Origin: Nereocystis luetkeana | Lineage: Eukaryota > Sar > Phaeophyceae > Laminariales > Laminariaceae | Length of the DNA stretch: 64,000 nt | Assembly (NCBI GenBank): GCA_031213475.1 | Contig: JARUPZ010000001.1 | Coordinates: 20,738,933 to 20,802,932 of the forward strand | Direction of reading: 5' to 3' | In this document: positions 63,479 through 64,000 of the stretch, one piece after another | Layout: each line of letters begins with the position of its first letter | Position numbering within the stretch: position 1 is the first letter of the stretch | Program-made: the position numbers and the translations under genes | The notes under the pieces: model-generated | What the model was told of the DNA's origin: nothing | Seen by the model: only the letters and a program-made list of their open reading frames with translations | The model's database searches: none

Positions 63479-63525
63479 CTCGCACAACCAAATCGTCCCT
63501 AGAGTGTTTTTTATTGACCCGTGGT

Positions 63526-63770
63526 ACGCCACAGGTAGCACATTTTGGCCAAACTATATTCCGAATGAAGGGGCGCTCCTTCACCCAAAATCGTCGGAGA
63601 TACGTTCTGGTTCGGCAAAAAGGACAGTCGTCGTGCATACCTAGATCGTGAGGTTATACATCAACCATTCATTGCGATTTATTTTGTTTTTTTTCAAGCC
63701 AGCTTTTAGGTGAGTTGTAAGAGTAACTCCATCGGGAATCCTCAGAAACAAATAAATGTTGCACCCTTAG
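63526..63770 (-). mobile_element. Diverged family A element
   Basis: GGTACGCCACAGGTAGCACA, CCGAATGAAGGGGC, CCAAAATCGTCGG and AGGTGAGTTGTAAGAG follow the A order. Both TIRs are badly eroded. Confidence 0.7.
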
Positions 63771-64000
63771 ATTTCCGGTCTGACTGATGAGCGCACACGC
63801 GAACGACGCAGAGCCCCCGACAGAAAAATATAGACAGAGGCCCGCTGAATCGGAAGTGTTTCCCGGGTCTCAGATTTATCCCGCCAGCCCCACCCCCCGC
63901 CCCCCCCTACCCCCGCCGCCACCTCCCCCCGCCGCCGCAAAAACCCACTTTTTGCCTCTTCGCCCGCACGGGAGCCAAACACCACAAAGAAGAAGCGAAG

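Noticed and set aside
1-64000. CRISPR arrays, bacterial operons or prophage
   Set aside because: No direct-repeat/spacer pattern, no long open frames in series and no ribosome-binding layout were seen; the tandem arrays present are minisatellites without unique spacers.

Overview
The window looks like repeat-rich nuclear DNA of a eukaryote. Nothing bacterial is visible: there are no long open frames or operons, and no rRNA or CRISPR. The recognisable coding signal consists of short exons with GT..AG borders, separated by introns of about 0.8 to 4.3 kb that are filled with mobile elements. Mid-range GC, homopolymer G/C tracts, triplet repeats, a chromodomain-type Ty3/gypsy relic and dense MITE-like elements suit a protist with an expanded genome, possibly a photosynthetic stramenopile. 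That assignment is an inference; no marker gene settles it.

Two probable genes were reconstructed by following exon borders and reading phase, both on the minus strand. The first (about 19.8 to 15.7 kb, perhaps starting near 21.3 kb) is a glycosyltransferase-like gene with a YD..V..RPD motif and an NDRF.YG motif; one splice donor has lost its GT. The second (48.2 to 38.1 kb) is a seven-transmembrane, GPCR-like gene. Its six exons join in phase and lead into a long Ser/Asn-rich tail that is crossed by a single in-frame TAG. A broken Ty3/gypsy pol relic (integrase, linker, chromodomain-like end) lies at 32.06 to 30.03 kb on the minus strand and carries two later insertions.

Most of the rest is mobile-element sequence. 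Family A (about 245 bp, TIR near GCGTTCTACGATAGAGGT) has about 40 full or partial copies. Family B (about 105 bp, TIR near TTACGGGGGACCATAGTTAA) sits at TA targets. Family C (about 95 bp palindrome, CCGCAGTCCCGTTTTGG) sits between TTAA duplications. Family I is a retroposon end with an ATT/TAA-type tail, and families D, F, G, H and a 630-bp repeat have fewer copies. Nested copies show order and target sites: B inside A with TA duplication, C inside A with TTAA duplication, and an unrelated TIR element inside B.

Layout: 0-2 kb mostly unassigned; 2-9.6 kb A copies and a 22-bp minisatellite; 10.7-14.8 kb a block of palindromic AATTGTCCGGACAATT tandem repeats cut by A copies and by the 630-bp repeat; 15-21 kb the glycosyltransferase-like gene; 22-29.5 kb scattered MITEs, retroposon ends and the second 630-bp repeat; 30-32 kb the gypsy relic; 33-37.6 kb largely unassigned and GC-richer; 38-48.2 kb the 7TM gene; 48.3-63.5 kb an AT-richer field of B, C and retroposon copies.

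The least explained signal is the 9-mer TACCWGGTA. At least 18 loci lie between 46.6 and 62.2 kb and none was found to the left. Comparing copies of family B shows that several are 7-bp insertions that turn one TA into TA-CCWGG-TA. They behave like footprints, or minimal insertions, of an unidentified TA-targeting element.
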